Below are positions 18,328 through 27,781 of a stretch of 64,000 nt of DNA, in pieces. The notes below the pieces were generated by a model. The model worked only from the letters and a program-made list of their open reading frames with translations, was not told the DNA's origin and did no database searches. The first letter of the stretch is position 1. Each line of letters opens with the position of its first letter. This stretch comes from Mucilaginibacter cryoferens (lineage in GTDB: Bacteria > Bacteroidota > Bacteroidia > Sphingobacteriales > Sphingobacteriaceae): positions 62,001-126,000 of the forward strand of contig NZ_JACHCR010000012.1 of NCBI RefSeq assembly GCF_014205845.1, written 5' to 3'. The translations under genes and the position numbers were made by a program.

Positions 18328-19245
18328 ATGAAAACTGAAATACCGAAAGTTATTAAGCTTGATTCCATAACGGAAATGCACCGTATGTTGGGTCTGCCGG
18401 GTCCTGTTCACCCATTGATCAGTTTGATGGATGCTACCGAAGGACAGATAGACCTATGCCGACTGCCGCCCAGTTATGTAACTGGTTTCTACAAAATCTC
18501 CTTTATTACCAAACTGGGCGGAAGGTTCAAGTACGGTCAGGGTTATTACGATTTTGATGAAGGCAGTTTGTTATTCACGGCACCCAACCAAATTGCGGGT
18601 GGTACAGAAAAATATGAGGACAATGCAGGTTATTCGCTGATCATTCATCCGGATTTCCTTCAGGGTTATCCTTTGGCCAAAAAGATCAAAAATTATGGAT
18701 TCTTCTCATACGCAAGCAACGAAGCATTGCATCTTTCTGAGCAGGAAAGAGCAACCATATTATCCATATTTACCATCCTGCAAATGGAACTGAACAGCCG
18801 CATAGATGACTTCAGTCACGAGGTGATCATCGCGCAGATTGAATTGCTGCTGAGTTATGCCAAGCGCTTTTATAAGCGCCAATTCCTGACTCGGAAAGTG
18901 GTTGTGAATGATCTGGTTCAGCAATTGGATGACCTGCTGAATGCCTGCTTTGAAGAAGAAAAGCAGGGCCATAACGGCATACCGACAGTTCAATACCTGG
19001 CAGAGGTTTTGAATTTTACTCCCAATTATTTAAGCGATATGCTACGTTCGCTTACCGGGCTGAACGCCCAGCAGCATATTCATCAGAAACTGATCGAAAG
19101 ATCGAAAGAATTACTTTCCACCACAAATCTAACAATTAGTGAAGTGGCCTACAAGTTAGGGTTCGAGCATCCGCAGTCTTTCAGCAGACTATTCAAAATA
19201 AAAACAAGGGTTTCCCCCGTACAATTCAGATCAACATTTAATTGA
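18328..19245 (+). CDS. AraC family transcriptional regulator
   Basis: The protein has 305 residues. The N-terminal two thirds form a cupin-like sensor region (about 45-130) and the last 100 residues a double helix-turn-helix. The second recognition part reads ISEVAYKLGFEHPQSFSRLFKIKTRVSPVQFR, the standard AraC signature, and the first is PTVQYLAEVLNFTPNYLSDMLRSLTG. It lies directly behind the SDR gene and probably regulates it; such pairs are common in Bacteroidota. A tRNA-like scar and a terminator begin about 155 bp after its stop, so the two genes form a compact cassette. Confidence 0.92.
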   Translation: MKTEIPKVIKLDSITEMHRMLGLPGPVHPLISLMDATEGQIDLCRLPPSYVTGFYKISFITKLGGRFKYGQGYYDFDEGSLLFTAPNQIAGGTEKYEDNAGYSLIIHPDFLQGYPLAKKIKNYGFFSYASNEALHLSEQERATILSIFTILQMELNSRIDDFSHEVIIAQIELLLSYAKRFYKRQFLTRKVVVNDLVQQLDDLLNACFEEEKQGHNGIPTVQYLAEVLNFTPNYLSDMLRSLTGLNAQQHIHQKLIERSKELLSTTNLTISEVAYKLGFEHPQSFSRLFKIKTRVSPVQFRSTFN

Positions 19246-19400
19246 TCACCTAAATGGCTGTTGAAAAAATAAGCGTTGGGAAATAACTGCCTGTCACCAA
19301 TAACTGCTGGCTAACTACCTCCTTTTATATTTTAACCGGAGTAACCAAACTCAATAAAGGTATTGTTGAAATAAAGAAACTAAAAAGCAATATTATTTCA

Positions 19401-19443
19401 CTATTAATCAGACGATTGCTGATTCTAGCCCAACCTCAGGAGC
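19401..19443 (+). repeat. Decayed tRNA-Asn-like 3' half (integration scar, copy 3)
   Basis: Aligned without gaps to copy 1 (3241-3283), 33 of 43 positions agree by hand count. The ends CTATTAATCAGA and CTCAGGAGC are best kept, while the T arm is damaged. It is followed directly by a terminator. Together with copies 1 and 2 it brackets the SDR/AraC cassette and the peptide locus. Confidence 0.65.
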
Positions 19444-19474
19444 AAAGCCCCGCACGTCTGCTAGGCTTTTTTTT
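19444..19474 (+). terminator. Hairpin terminator behind tRNA-like copy 3
   Basis: AAAGCC (19444-19449) pairs with GGCTTT (19464-19469), with an inner GCA/TGC pair and a run of eight T. It starts at the base after the tRNA-like end. It can also terminate transcripts from the AraC gene. Confidence 0.75.
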
Positions 19475-19623
19475 CACCAAAATAGCCTAAATGTATTCAC
19501 TTGACTATCGATAACGATGAATCGCTATAAACGGGCGTTATCTTATATTCTCGTCGGGATCAGGCTTACGGCCACCCTAAAAAAGAAGCCCCTGAAGTTA
19601 TTTTATTTGGTATTTTTGTTACC

Positions 19624-19926
19624 ATGAAGTTCATGCGTATACCGTTAGTTAAACTACCCCGGTACTTCACCATTTTATTTTTGGTGCTGAGCTTTCTTTC
19701 ACTTAGCGGCGACACTTCATCGCCCCATTCGCTTCCTTATAAGCATCAGATTGAATGGATAGCGAGTAAAAAGATAGGGCAACGCCTTTCAACAGTAAAC
19801 GCACGGCAAAACAAGTGCATCCCTCCCGGAATTAATGAGATCAGCTTATCGCAATTTGATGAATTTAAATCCCTGATACTTTTCCAGCAAATATCTCCCC
19901 GGTTATACTCCACTGGTTTAGCATAG
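19624..19926 (+). CDS. Small secreted or membrane-anchored hypothetical protein
   Basis: The product has 100 residues. It begins with a basic stretch and a hydrophobic segment (YFTILFLVLSFLSLSG at about 14-29), followed by a polar tail. No family is recognised and no motif stands out; a single cysteine is present. The 378-bp stretch before it (19246-19623) holds only the tRNA scar, its terminator and AT-rich sequence. The next frame (19975) is another small membrane protein, so the two may be co-transcribed. It could be a chance frame, since composition alone supports it. Confidence 0.45.
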   Translation: MKFMRIPLVKLPRYFTILFLVLSFLSLSGDTSSPHSLPYKHQIEWIASKKIGQRLSTVNARQNKCIPPGINEISLSQFDEFKSLILFQQISPRLYSTGLA

Positions 19927-19974
19927 CCTGTTCATTCCTGAGTCAGTCTATTTAATCATCTTAATTTTTCCTGA

Positions 19975-20148
19975 ATGAAAGCTTTAAAAAAAGCCCTGCG
20001 TTTTTTGTGCGTTGTTATGTTCTGCATTTTAGGTTCGGTTGGTGTTGGCCTCAGCGGAGGCGCAGTTATACCGGTTTTCCGTCGCAGAGAGGATAAACCC
20101 GCGAAACAAATTGAATTAGTAGAGGAAGATTCTGGCGTGAAGCATTAG
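19975..20148 (+). CDS. Small single-span membrane protein (57 aa)
   Basis: An ATG at 19975 opens a 57-codon frame ending at TAG 20146-20148. It has a basic start (MKALKKALR), one membrane segment (FLCVVMFCILGSVGVGLSGG), a proline and an arginine cluster (VFRRREDK) and an acidic end. This layout is typical of real small inner-membrane proteins of Bacteroidota with a cytosolic tail. No function can be assigned. It lies 48 bp after the 100-residue hypothetical protein. Confidence 0.55.
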   Translation: MKALKKALRFLCVVMFCILGSVGVGLSGGAVIPVFRRREDKPAKQIELVEEDSGVKH

Positions 20149-20358
20149 TATTAACACCAGATTAAATTATCAAAAACACCTTGCCGGTGCCTCATCCGGG
20201 CTCCTTAAAATTCGATATGTTAACTTTGGCAACGCACCAATAAATTTCATCCAAAGAATGTTAAAAAATAAATCCATCACGCATAATCTAAACGAACTTT
20301 AGTATTTGTAAACATTTATTTTACATTTGTTTGGCAAAAAAACATCGAATTTTCCCTC

Positions 20359-22521
20359 ATGAAAAAGTTACTGTACCTTATTATGCTATCTGGTTTATTG
20401 CCGGTTAGTGTGCATGCACAAAAAATTGTGATCAATACAAATGCTGCTGCCATTGTATACCAGCCGGATGCAAACGGGCATTTGCAGCAAATTTACCTGG
20501 GCAAAAAACTATCAGATACCGCAGGGTACAGAAACATCAACGCAGCGCTTAATCCGGCGTATGCTACCGGCGGCTCTACCTATCTTAACGAACCGGCCTT
20601 AGCGGTAAAACATGCCGATGGCAATATGTCGCTCGCGCTTGTTTATATGGGTAGCGAGGTGAGGCACGAGAGTTCCAATGTAACGATAACAGATATCAGG
20701 TTAAAAGACCCTGCCTATCCCTTTTATGTTACCCTGCATTACCGGGCCTTTCAATCACAAAATATAATTGAAACATGGACGAGCATCCAGCATACCGAAA
20801 AAGAAGATGTAATACTTAACCGGTATGCATCGGCATTCATCAATATCACCTCACAACAAAATTATCTTACCCATTTTTATGGCGAGTATAATTACGAAAT
20901 GCAGATGCATAAATTCGAGCTTCCTCCCGGCATATTCAGCATACAATCCAAACTGGGGGTAAGAACGGCGTGTAATTATAACCCCTCTTTCCTGGTATCA
21001 CCCAATAACGACGTTACCGAAAATACCGGCGAAGTTTTTGCAGGCAGCCTTGCCTACAGCGGCAACTTCGATATCCAGTTTGAATCATTGAAGCTGAATA
21101 TCGACATGGGAAATTCTTTAAAGATCATTCCGGGCATCAATGCTTATGCATCATCATATCCATTAAAGCCAAAAGAAAACTTTGAAACACCACACTTTAT
21201 ATTCACCTATGTTACAAACGGCGAAGGACAAGTGAGCCGTAATTTTCATAACTGGGCTATTAATTATGGGATATGGAACGGGCATCAGAAAAGGCAAACA
21301 CTGCTGAACAACTGGGAGGCCACCTACTTTAATTTTAACCAGGATACGCTGGTAAATTTATTCGACGGGGCAAAAAAGCTTGGGGTTGATATGTTTTTGC
21401 TTGATGATGGTTGGTTTGCAAACAAATACCCACGCGATAACTCCCGCGCAGGGCTGGGCGATTGGGAGGCAAACAAAAAGAAGTTGCCCGACGGCATTGG
21501 TTACCTGGTGAAAGAAGCTACGGCAAAAGGACTGAATTTTGGTATCTGGATAGAGCCCGAAATGGTTAACCCCAAAAGTGAACTATATGAAAAGCACCCC
21601 GACTGGGTATTGAAGGCCCCCAACCGCCCCGAACACCTTTATCGTACACAATTGGTGCTTGATCTCACCAATCCGGGTGTGCAGGATTTTGTATTTGGGG
21701 TTATTGACAAGCTGATGAAAGAATCGCCAAACATATCCTACATGAAATGGGACTGTAACCGTTCTATGGACAATGCTTACAGTCCGTACCTCGGCAAAAA
21801 TCAGGATGCCATGTACGTTCGCTATACTCAAGGGTATTACAAGGTGCTCGACCGCGTGCGCGCAAAATACCCCAAGCTGGATATGATGCTTTGCGCCAGC
21901 GGCGGCGGCCGGGTGGAGTACGGTGCATTAAAGTATTTCCAGGAGTTTTGGCCAAGTGACAATACGTTTCCGATGGATAGGATAAAAATTCAATGGGGCT
22001 ATTCTTATTTCTATCCTGCGCTTGCTATTTGTGCGCATGTTACCGCAGCGGGCAGCGAATCGCTTAAGTACAAACTGGATGTAGCCATGTCATGCAAGCT
22101 GGGTTTTGATGTGATGGTAAAAAAAATGACGGAGCGCGAAATTGACTTGAGCCATACCGTAACCGACAATTATAAACGCCTGCAAAACCTCATCAACTAC
22201 GGCGACCTTTACCGCTTAGTATCACCCTATAAAACCAACTTCGCTTCATTGATGTATGTAGACAGTACAAAAAACAAGGCTATAGTTTTTGCCTATAATC
22301 TCGAAAGCTTAGAAGCGGATACCTACCCCGAACTAAAAATGAACGGCCTCGACCCAAACAAGAAGTATAAGATTACCGAAATAAATTTGAATACGGGCGC
22401 CAAACCGGCGTTTCCAGAAAACGGCCAGATATTTAGCGGTGAAACACTAATGGAACAGGGACTGAAATGGTACCTGAAACGGGCACGCACAAGTTCGGTA
22501 TTAGAGTTGGAAGCCATTTAA
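20359..22521 (+). CDS. Alpha-galactosidase, GH36
   Basis: The protein has 720 residues with signal peptide MKKLLYLIMLSGLLPVSVHAQ. GH36 enzymes remove terminal alpha-1,6-galactose from raffinose-type sugars or galactomannan side chains. A beta-sandwich N-terminal domain is followed by the TIM barrel: FLLDDGWF near 345, GIWIEPEMVNP near 397, the nucleophile Asp465 in YMKWDCNR, and the acid/base Asp534 in WPSDNTFP. The CASGGGR loop between them is also typical. A TACATTTG -7-like element lies at 20322-20329, about 30 bp before the start. The following gene is a GH27 alpha-galactosidase, so the pair probably acts on the same sugars from two enzyme families in the periplasm. Confidence 0.95.
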   Translation: MKKLLYLIMLSGLLPVSVHAQKIVINTNAAAIVYQPDANGHLQQIYLGKKLSDTAGYRNINAALNPAYATGGSTYLNEPALAVKHADGNMSLALVYMGSEVRHESSNVTITDIRLKDPAYPFYVTLHYRAFQSQNIIETWTSIQHTEKEDVILNRYASAFINITSQQNYLTHFYGEYNYEMQMHKFELPPGIFSIQSKLGVRTACNYNPSFLVSPNNDVTENTGEVFAGSLAYSGNFDIQFESLKLNIDMGNSLKIIPGINAYASSYPLKPKENFETPHFIFTYVTNGEGQVSRNFHNWAINYGIWNGHQKRQTLLNNWEATYFNFNQDTLVNLFDGAKKLGVDMFLLDDGWFANKYPRDNSRAGLGDWEANKKKLPDGIGYLVKEATAKGLNFGIWIEPEMVNPKSELYEKHPDWVLKAPNRPEHLYRTQLVLDLTNPGVQDFVFGVIDKLMKESPNISYMKWDCNRSMDNAYSPYLGKNQDAMYVRYTQGYYKVLDRVRAKYPKLDMMLCASGGGRVEYGALKYFQEFWPSDNTFPMDRIKIQWGYSYFYPALAICAHVTAAGSESLKYKLDVAMSCKLGFDVMVKKMTEREIDLSHTVTDNYKRLQNLINYGDLYRLVSPYKTNFASLMYVDSTKNKAIVFAYNLESLEADTYPELKMNGLDPNKKYKITEINLNTGAKPAFPENGQIFSGETLMEQGLKWYLKRARTSSVLELEAI

Positions 22522-22694
22522 CAGAAAATGCATTAATGGGTTTGTTGTTGTTATTGATATTAACAATTAATGCAACGGCTTTCTTCATCAATCAAACGTT
22601 TGCGCAGTTATAAGAGCGATTTTTAACAGTTCATAAGAAAAATTATCAGCTACTTTGAATCATACGAATCACCAATTGATCAATTTTTTATTTC

Positions 22695-23912
22695 ATGAAA
22701 AAGCGCTTTTTTTCTTTAATGCTTCTTGCTATAAGTTCCTACTGCGCAAATGCCCAGGACGCAGTTAAAAAATTGGCAGTAACCCCACCAATGGGATGGA
22801 TGACCTGGAATTATTACGGAGAAGACATTAGCGAGCAAAATATAAAAGAGATGGCCGATGCCATGGCCAATACCGGAATGGTTAAAGCCGGATATCAATA
22901 TATTATGATTGATGACGGATGGCAGGGTGGTCGCGACAATAGGAATATGATGATACCCGATGCAAAAAAGTTTCCGTCGGGCATAAAATCCCTTGCAGAT
23001 TACGTTCATTCGAAGGGTATAAAACTAGGCATTTATTCAGACGCGGCCACGCTTACCTGCGCAGGATATACTGCCAGTTTGGGTTTTGAAGAACAGGATG
23101 CAAAAACTTTTACCGGCTGGGGTATTGATTACCTCAAGTATGATTATTGTAACGCGCCCGAAGATTCAACTACTGCCAAAGAACGTTACGGAAAAATGGC
23201 CCGGGCATTGCAGAAAAGCGGACGGGATATTACATTTAGTGTTTGCGAATGGGGAGACAGACAGCCGTGGCACTGGGCAGCCAAGGCCGGTGGGCAATTA
23301 TGGCGTACTACCGCAGACATCCGTAATAAATGGAAAAACACCTCGAAAGAAAATAGTGCTGGGATAATGGATGTGTACGACATTAATGTTGAGCTCTATC
23401 CTTATGCATCTGTTGGCCATTGGAATGATCCGGATATGCTTAATGTAGGTCTTTATAAACACGCGGGCCCGGCTGCATGGTCGGGCGGCAACGGCTGCAC
23501 TGATATAGAGTACCAAAGCCAAATGAGCCTGTGGTGTATGATGGCATCCCCATTAATTACAAGCTGTAACCTTGCCCAAATGAACGAAGCTACTAAACGT
23601 ATTCTGTTAAACCCCGATGTTATTGCTATAGATCAGGATGCGCTGGGCAAACAATCAGCAAGGAAAATAAACGACACCATTTGGAACGTATTGGTTAAAC
23701 CACTTGCTAATGGCGACTATGCGGTTGCTATCCTTAACCGCGGCGATAATGAAGCAATTTATAAGCTTGACTTTGAAAAAATAGGATTAAACGGAAAGTA
23801 CACGATCACCGACTTGTGGAGCCATAAATCATCGGGCAAAGGCAAAAGCTGGAAAGGACAAGTTAAAAGCCACGAAACAAAATTATTCCGTTTACATATC
23901 CAAAACAATTGA
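22695..23912 (+). CDS. Alpha-galactosidase, GH27
   Basis: The protein has 405 residues with signal peptide MKKRFFSLMLLAISSYCANA. The GH27 barrel begins with TPPMGWMTWNYYG (about 30-42) and YIMIDDGWQGG. The nucleophile is Asp150 in YLKYDYCN, the acid/base Asp208 in LWRTTADI, and GHWNDPDML follows. A C-terminal beta-sandwich closes the protein, with no carbohydrate-binding module. It hydrolyses terminal alpha-D-galactosides. It stands 174 bp after the GH36 gene on the same strand. In the gap, CAAACGTTTG near 22598 is a short palindrome that could be a LacI-family operator, though this is weak. The two enzymes together fit plant galactoside use, as does the pectinase at the window start. Confidence 0.95.
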   Translation: MKKRFFSLMLLAISSYCANAQDAVKKLAVTPPMGWMTWNYYGEDISEQNIKEMADAMANTGMVKAGYQYIMIDDGWQGGRDNRNMMIPDAKKFPSGIKSLADYVHSKGIKLGIYSDAATLTCAGYTASLGFEEQDAKTFTGWGIDYLKYDYCNAPEDSTTAKERYGKMARALQKSGRDITFSVCEWGDRQPWHWAAKAGGQLWRTTADIRNKWKNTSKENSAGIMDVYDINVELYPYASVGHWNDPDMLNVGLYKHAGPAAWSGGNGCTDIEYQSQMSLWCMMASPLITSCNLAQMNEATKRILLNPDVIAIDQDALGKQSARKINDTIWNVLVKPLANGDYAVAILNRGDNEAIYKLDFEKIGLNGKYTITDLWSHKSSGKGKSWKGQVKSHETKLFRLHIQNN

Positions 23913-24586
23913 AGATACACTGTAGCTTATAAGATGACTGGAGTTGTTGAAACAGTGTTTATACCTTAATCCCGAAAATAGCCAGGATAGAACTACCAAT
24001 AACACCGGCCATCTGATGGCAGAAAAAAATAAATCAGAACTATTGCACAATATTTTATCAACTTCACCGTTATAGCACGAGTTTAAATTATAGTTCTAAT
24101 AGAAAACAAATTACATATTTATTTGTTTTCTATTAGAACTATCCAGAATAATGCCCATAAGCAGAGCAACATATCCCATCCATGCAGCCATTGTAAATCA
24201 AATGCAATGCGGCGCTGTGGTGTTTTATTGCTCCGTGATATTAAATTCAAGGCTAGAATACGCCTTTCTTCAAAGCAGCAAAGACTTTATTAAGTAAGCC
24301 CCGGCCAAAATGGCAATGGGGCCGGTTTTAAAACATTTTGTTTTACTGTCGTAAGCTTAATACATGTTCAATATTCAAATATCCTCTTATCGTTATTTAC
24401 CATTGCTTTGCAACAAACTGCAGGTGGCATTTGCATTTTATGGCTTTACTGTGCCTGTACATTTTCACTTCGGCTATTACGCCCAAACCACCTCTAAGGA
24501 CTTTGTAAAATAAGCCCCGGTCATATATGGCTCGGGGCCAGTCTTAAAACGCTTGTTTTTTTACTGTCTTATTTTAATTGTTCCCT
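23913..24586. repeat. Intergenic stretch with a perfect inverted repeat and a duplicated hairpin block
   Basis: No gene is seen. A perfect 22-bp inverted repeat lies at 24090-24111 and 24121-24142, around a nine-base spacer; its left arm begins ATAGTTCTAATAGAAAACAA. A block of about 72 bp occurs twice, at 24283-24354 and 24499-24572. Each copy starts GACTTT, contains a GCCCCGG...GGGGCC hairpin, and ends with a TTTTAAAAC-like word, a T-rich stretch and TTACTGTC. The blocks look like related terminators or a small repeated element. The second one ends right at the start of the next gene. Confidence 0.7.
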
Positions 24587-25987
24587 ATGAAAAATTTCAG
24601 GTTCAAATCTGTAATAGGTTTGTTTTTTGCGCTTCTTTTTATTTTAAATTTCTACGTAATTATTGCCGGGCTTGCCACCGCAAGTCACCTGCTTATCGCG
24701 TGCGGCATCCTGCTGTCCTGCTTCCAGCTTTATGTACTCGAACAATTCGGGCGAAAAAGCGCTATACTTAAAAATTTACCCTACCATGTAATGATCGATG
24801 ATTTTATGGCATTTATGCCGTTGAAGTTTCGGCGCTTCATTTTTGCGAAGAATACCGCCCGTCTTTTACTAAACCAGAAACAGTACCAGATACTAACCAA
24901 ACGTTCAAAGAACGATTTAACAGAGATCATTAAGGATAATTTATTGAGCCCCGATGATCCCGGCTTTGAGTACCTGCAAGGCAACAGCGCATTAATCAGC
25001 TTACAATGCGAAAATTTCAGAGTTGTGATTGGCAGCGGGCAATGCCATCAGCCTTACAGTTTAAGCATGCTAAACTTTGGCCGGCTGAGTCAAAAGCAGT
25101 TATCAAAAAAACATGTCCACGCCATATCCCAAGGGGCCAATATCGGAAATTGTGCCGTCAATACGGGCGAAGACGGATTGAGCCCTCATTTGATACGGGG
25201 AGGTGCTGATTTAATATGGCATATGAGATACAACGACGCTTCGTTTAGGAACGATGACCGCTCACTAAATGAACTGATGGTGAGCACTATAGCCCTGAAG
25301 CCATACATCAAGATGATTGAGGTGAAATTTCAACTGGAAGACCTTCCGGCAACAAAAAGAGGCTTAACCGCTTTTGCCATATCTTCCTTTGTGAAAAAGT
25401 TGCGGGCATTATCTGAGGGCAAACCTATTGGTATCCATCTGCTGCATCCGGGGACCGACTTATTGAATTTTTTAGGGAAGACTATGACGGCCACAGGTGT
25501 GTATTTTGATTTTATAACGATAGAAAATTTAATTAACGGAATGCCCGTATTGCAAAACAGCGGGATATTTCAACAACCCTTTTTAGAGGCTATTGTATCG
25601 GCCCGAAAAATGGTAAACCAGTACCAGTTGCCAACTAAAATAATTGCTGCTGGTGTAATAGTAACAGAGTATGAATTGTTAAGGGCTATCGCTTTAGGGG
25701 CCGACGCGTGTTTTAATGCAAGTGATACCTTAATAGTTACCAGGTCAGCAACTGATAGTTTAAAAATGAACCGGGATGCGCAAAGCATCAGGATAGCCAA
25801 TTTCCATAGGAATACCATAGCCGCCGCGTGTAGTTTAATGGGCCTATGCCGGTATAAAAAACTAACAGATATTAACCCTGCCGATTTTTGCAGAAAGGTT
25901 AACGGCCTTGAAACCAAAACGCTCAAAGAATTGATGTATCAGACAGATTCGGCAGTAGTGCGGCCACTGTATGTCAATTTAAACTAA
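24587..25987 (+). CDS. FMN-binding glutamate synthase-like protein, membrane-anchored
   Basis: About 466 residues from the ATG at 24587; a TTG nine bases earlier is in frame but less likely. Two hydrophobic segments at the N-terminus (about 5-25 and 28-50) precede a domain like the FMN/3Fe-4S central region of glutamate synthase. The signature is seen as FGRLSQ, HAISQGANIGNCAVNTGEDGL, GGADLIWHMRY and a later ADACFNASD. The usual cysteines of the iron-sulfur cluster are not clearly conserved, so activity is uncertain. Proteins of this group stand apart from GltB/GltD and their reaction is not established. The gene stands alone and the next frame is a GreA-like protein about 100 bp downstream. 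Confidence 0.8.
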   Translation: MKNFRFKSVIGLFFALLFILNFYVIIAGLATASHLLIACGILLSCFQLYVLEQFGRKSAILKNLPYHVMIDDFMAFMPLKFRRFIFAKNTARLLLNQKQYQILTKRSKNDLTEIIKDNLLSPDDPGFEYLQGNSALISLQCENFRVVIGSGQCHQPYSLSMLNFGRLSQKQLSKKHVHAISQGANIGNCAVNTGEDGLSPHLIRGGADLIWHMRYNDASFRNDDRSLNELMVSTIALKPYIKMIEVKFQLEDLPATKRGLTAFAISSFVKKLRALSEGKPIGIHLLHPGTDLLNFLGKTMTATGVYFDFITIENLINGMPVLQNSGIFQQPFLEAIVSARKMVNQYQLPTKIIAAGVIVTEYELLRAIALGADACFNASDTLIVTRSATDSLKMNRDAQSIRIANFHRNTIAAACSLMGLCRYKKLTDINPADFCRKVNGLETKTLKELMYQTDSAVVRPLYVNLN

Positions 25988-26090
25988 AAACTGTGCATAG
26001 CCGATAAATACGCCCCCTTTACATTAAACTTTAATTTATCAGCGTTCCAGATACCTTACAAACATTTTTTATTAATCAAACTGTGCTATC

Positions 26091-26528
26091 ATGAAAAAGA
26101 TCTTTCAATTAACGTTAACGATCAACGACTTTAAATTGTTAATGAAATATTATTTTACCGCCGGACTTTCGGCGTTCAATAAAAGGAAACTATTTAACGA
26201 ATTAAACGATGCAAGAATTGTTAGTAATGATAATTTACCGCTCAATGTAGCCTGCGCCGGGTCGAAAGTACTGGTGAGGAATGTTAGCAAACACCAAACA
26301 TTCAGCATACATATTGTTACGCAAAATTCTGCCCCCGTTAAGTTAAATAAAATACCGATCTCTGACCCCTTGTCGATAGCCTTATTGGGTTACGCCAATG
26401 GCCATCAAACCGAATGGGAAGTTCAGGGAGCGATTCAACAATTTGAACTGATCTCCGTTCGGCAATCCACCGAAGAGCAAGAAGTGGCCAACCAGCAAAC
26501 TGAACCTTTCCATATGGAGGACCAATAA
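26091..26528 (+). CDS. GreA/GreB C-terminal-domain-like protein
   Basis: The protein has 145 residues. The central part resembles the C-terminal FKBP-like domain of GreA/GreB and Rnk. It shows LNVACAGSKVLVRN at about 54-67, DPLSIALLGYANGHQTEWEV at about 91-110 and the closing strand QQFELISV. The N-terminal coiled-coil hairpin of true GreA is missing, so transcript-cleavage stimulation is unlikely. It may bind RNA polymerase as Rnk does, or have another partner. It follows the glutamate-synthase-like gene on the same strand by about 100 bp. Confidence 0.7.
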   Translation: MKKIFQLTLTINDFKLLMKYYFTAGLSAFNKRKLFNELNDARIVSNDNLPLNVACAGSKVLVRNVSKHQTFSIHIVTQNSAPVKLNKIPISDPLSIALLGYANGHQTEWEVQGAIQQFELISVRQSTEEQEVANQQTEPFHMEDQ

Positions 26529-26712
26529 AAAGCAAAGGCATTTTCCTTTTGGATAGGTAAAGCACATGTGGCCCGCATTTCTAATGGTAATATAATCGCC
26601 CTGTTACTGCCTGCGGCGGTCGCAGGTACAGGAACGGCTGATCTGGCAGGTCATCCAGATGCTTTTCCATCCCTCCAAAAGACCACCGTTACACTTAAAC
26701 CGGGAGGATTCA

Positions 26713-27057
26713 CTAATAAATTTTATCGGGGATAAAAACGAAGGTATTAGAGAGCTCGTCATTAATCTGTAACCCGCAGGCAAGGGCGGGCCTTTTAAAC
26801 GAAGTTTTAGCTTCGGCTATTTCTACTAAGCAGGTGGCGCAACTGCCCATACCACAGCACAGGCCAAAACCCGGAACAGCCAAATGATCGGAGATGAGCG
26901 TCATTAAACTATGATATTGCGCAGGATCAATTTGCACCCGGTAATTTTCGCCGAGATACGCCAGTGTTAACTGGATGGTTATTTTCGCCCCCATCATTTG
27001 TGTTGCTAAATAAATGCCTGTTGTATACTCATGGTAGTTCATAAATACAGCATACAA
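26713..27057 (-). CDS. Plant-type [2Fe-2S] ferredoxin-like protein
   Basis: The protein has 114 residues; a start at the inner methionine pair near 27000 would give about 95, closer to the usual size. The cluster motif C-x4-C-x2-C is seen in LCCGMGSCATCLVE, with the fourth cysteine in ALACGLQI about 20 residues later. An extra cysteine precedes the motif. It resembles the small iron-sulfur subunit of molybdenum hydroxylases only in its N-terminal part, and no helical second domain is present. No molybdopterin subunit lies beside it. Its partner is unknown. The Crp/Fnr gene upstream is 61 bp away on the same strand. Confidence 0.75.
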   Translation of the reverse strand: MYAVFMNYHEYTTGIYLATQMMGAKITIQLTLAYLGENYRVQIDPAQYHSLMTLISDHLAVPGFGLCCGMGSCATCLVEIAEAKTSFKRPALACGLQINDELSNTFVFIPDKIY

Positions 27058-27118
27058 ATAAACATACTCAACTTTTATACCGCAACGGCTATTATAGCAT
27101 TATTCACGGTTTAATAAC

Positions 27119-27691
27119 TCAGGAATTTCTTTTACGTATCATACTTAAAAAAACAGGAGTAATGCCCAGGTAAGATGCGATTTGCTTTTGTGCTATCCGC
27201 TGTTCTAATTGGGGATACTGTTGTTGAAATAATTCATAACGCTCTTCGGCCGATTTTGAGAGGTTTGATGTAATGCGTTGCTGATATAGATAAAAGCCAT
27301 TTTGAGTCAATATCCTAAAAAAGCGTTCCAGCTTGGGCACCTGCGCGTAAAGCTCTTCCAATATGCTATAACTCAGATAAAACACCTCCGTTTCTTCCAG
27401 CGCGCTGATAGTGTAAAATGCGGGTGTTTGACCAGCGAAACTGGCAATATCAACAGCCCACCAGTTTTCGGGGCAAAACATTATGTTATGCTCCAAGCCT
27501 TCGTTGTCGGTATTAAACGTACGCAGGCAGCCTTTATTTACAAAATAGATGTTTCGGCATATCGCCCCAACACGTAGTAATTCGGTTTTCCTTTTCACAA
27601 CCTTGTATTGCAATTTAGCTTTAATAAGCTCTGTTTCAGCAATATCAAGCGTTACATGCATGGCAAAGTTGGCAAAAATGAGCTGGTACAT
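27119..27691 (-). CDS. Crp/Fnr family transcriptional regulator
   Basis: The protein has 190 residues. Residues about 25-115 form a cyclic-nucleotide-binding-like beta roll (ICRNIYFVNKGCLRTF, ENWWAVDIASF), and the C-terminus contains a helix-turn-helix (IAQKQIASYLGITPVFLSMIRK). The sensory domain lacks the Arg/Ser phosphate-binding cassette of Crp and Fnr-type cysteines, as is usual for this large Bacteroidota group whose effector is often unknown. It lies upstream of the ferredoxin-like gene on the same strand and could regulate it. Confidence 0.88.
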   Translation of the reverse strand: MYQLIFANFAMHVTLDIAETELIKAKLQYKVVKRKTELLRVGAICRNIYFVNKGCLRTFNTDNEGLEHNIMFCPENWWAVDIASFAGQTPAFYTISALEETEVFYLSYSILEELYAQVPKLERFFRILTQNGFYLYQQRITSNLSKSAEERYELFQQQYPQLEQRIAQKQIASYLGITPVFLSMIRKRNS

Positions 27692-27781
27692 TTTAAGTTT
27701 TTCAGTAAAGATAAAATGTACCGCTCACTTATCCTATAGCCGGCTTTGAGGCCGGGCAGCCCCATAAGTTATTATAGCCGC

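Noticed and set aside
24283..24572. CRISPR array
   Set aside because: Only two imperfect copies about 215 bp apart and no cas genes; spacing is unlike a CRISPR.
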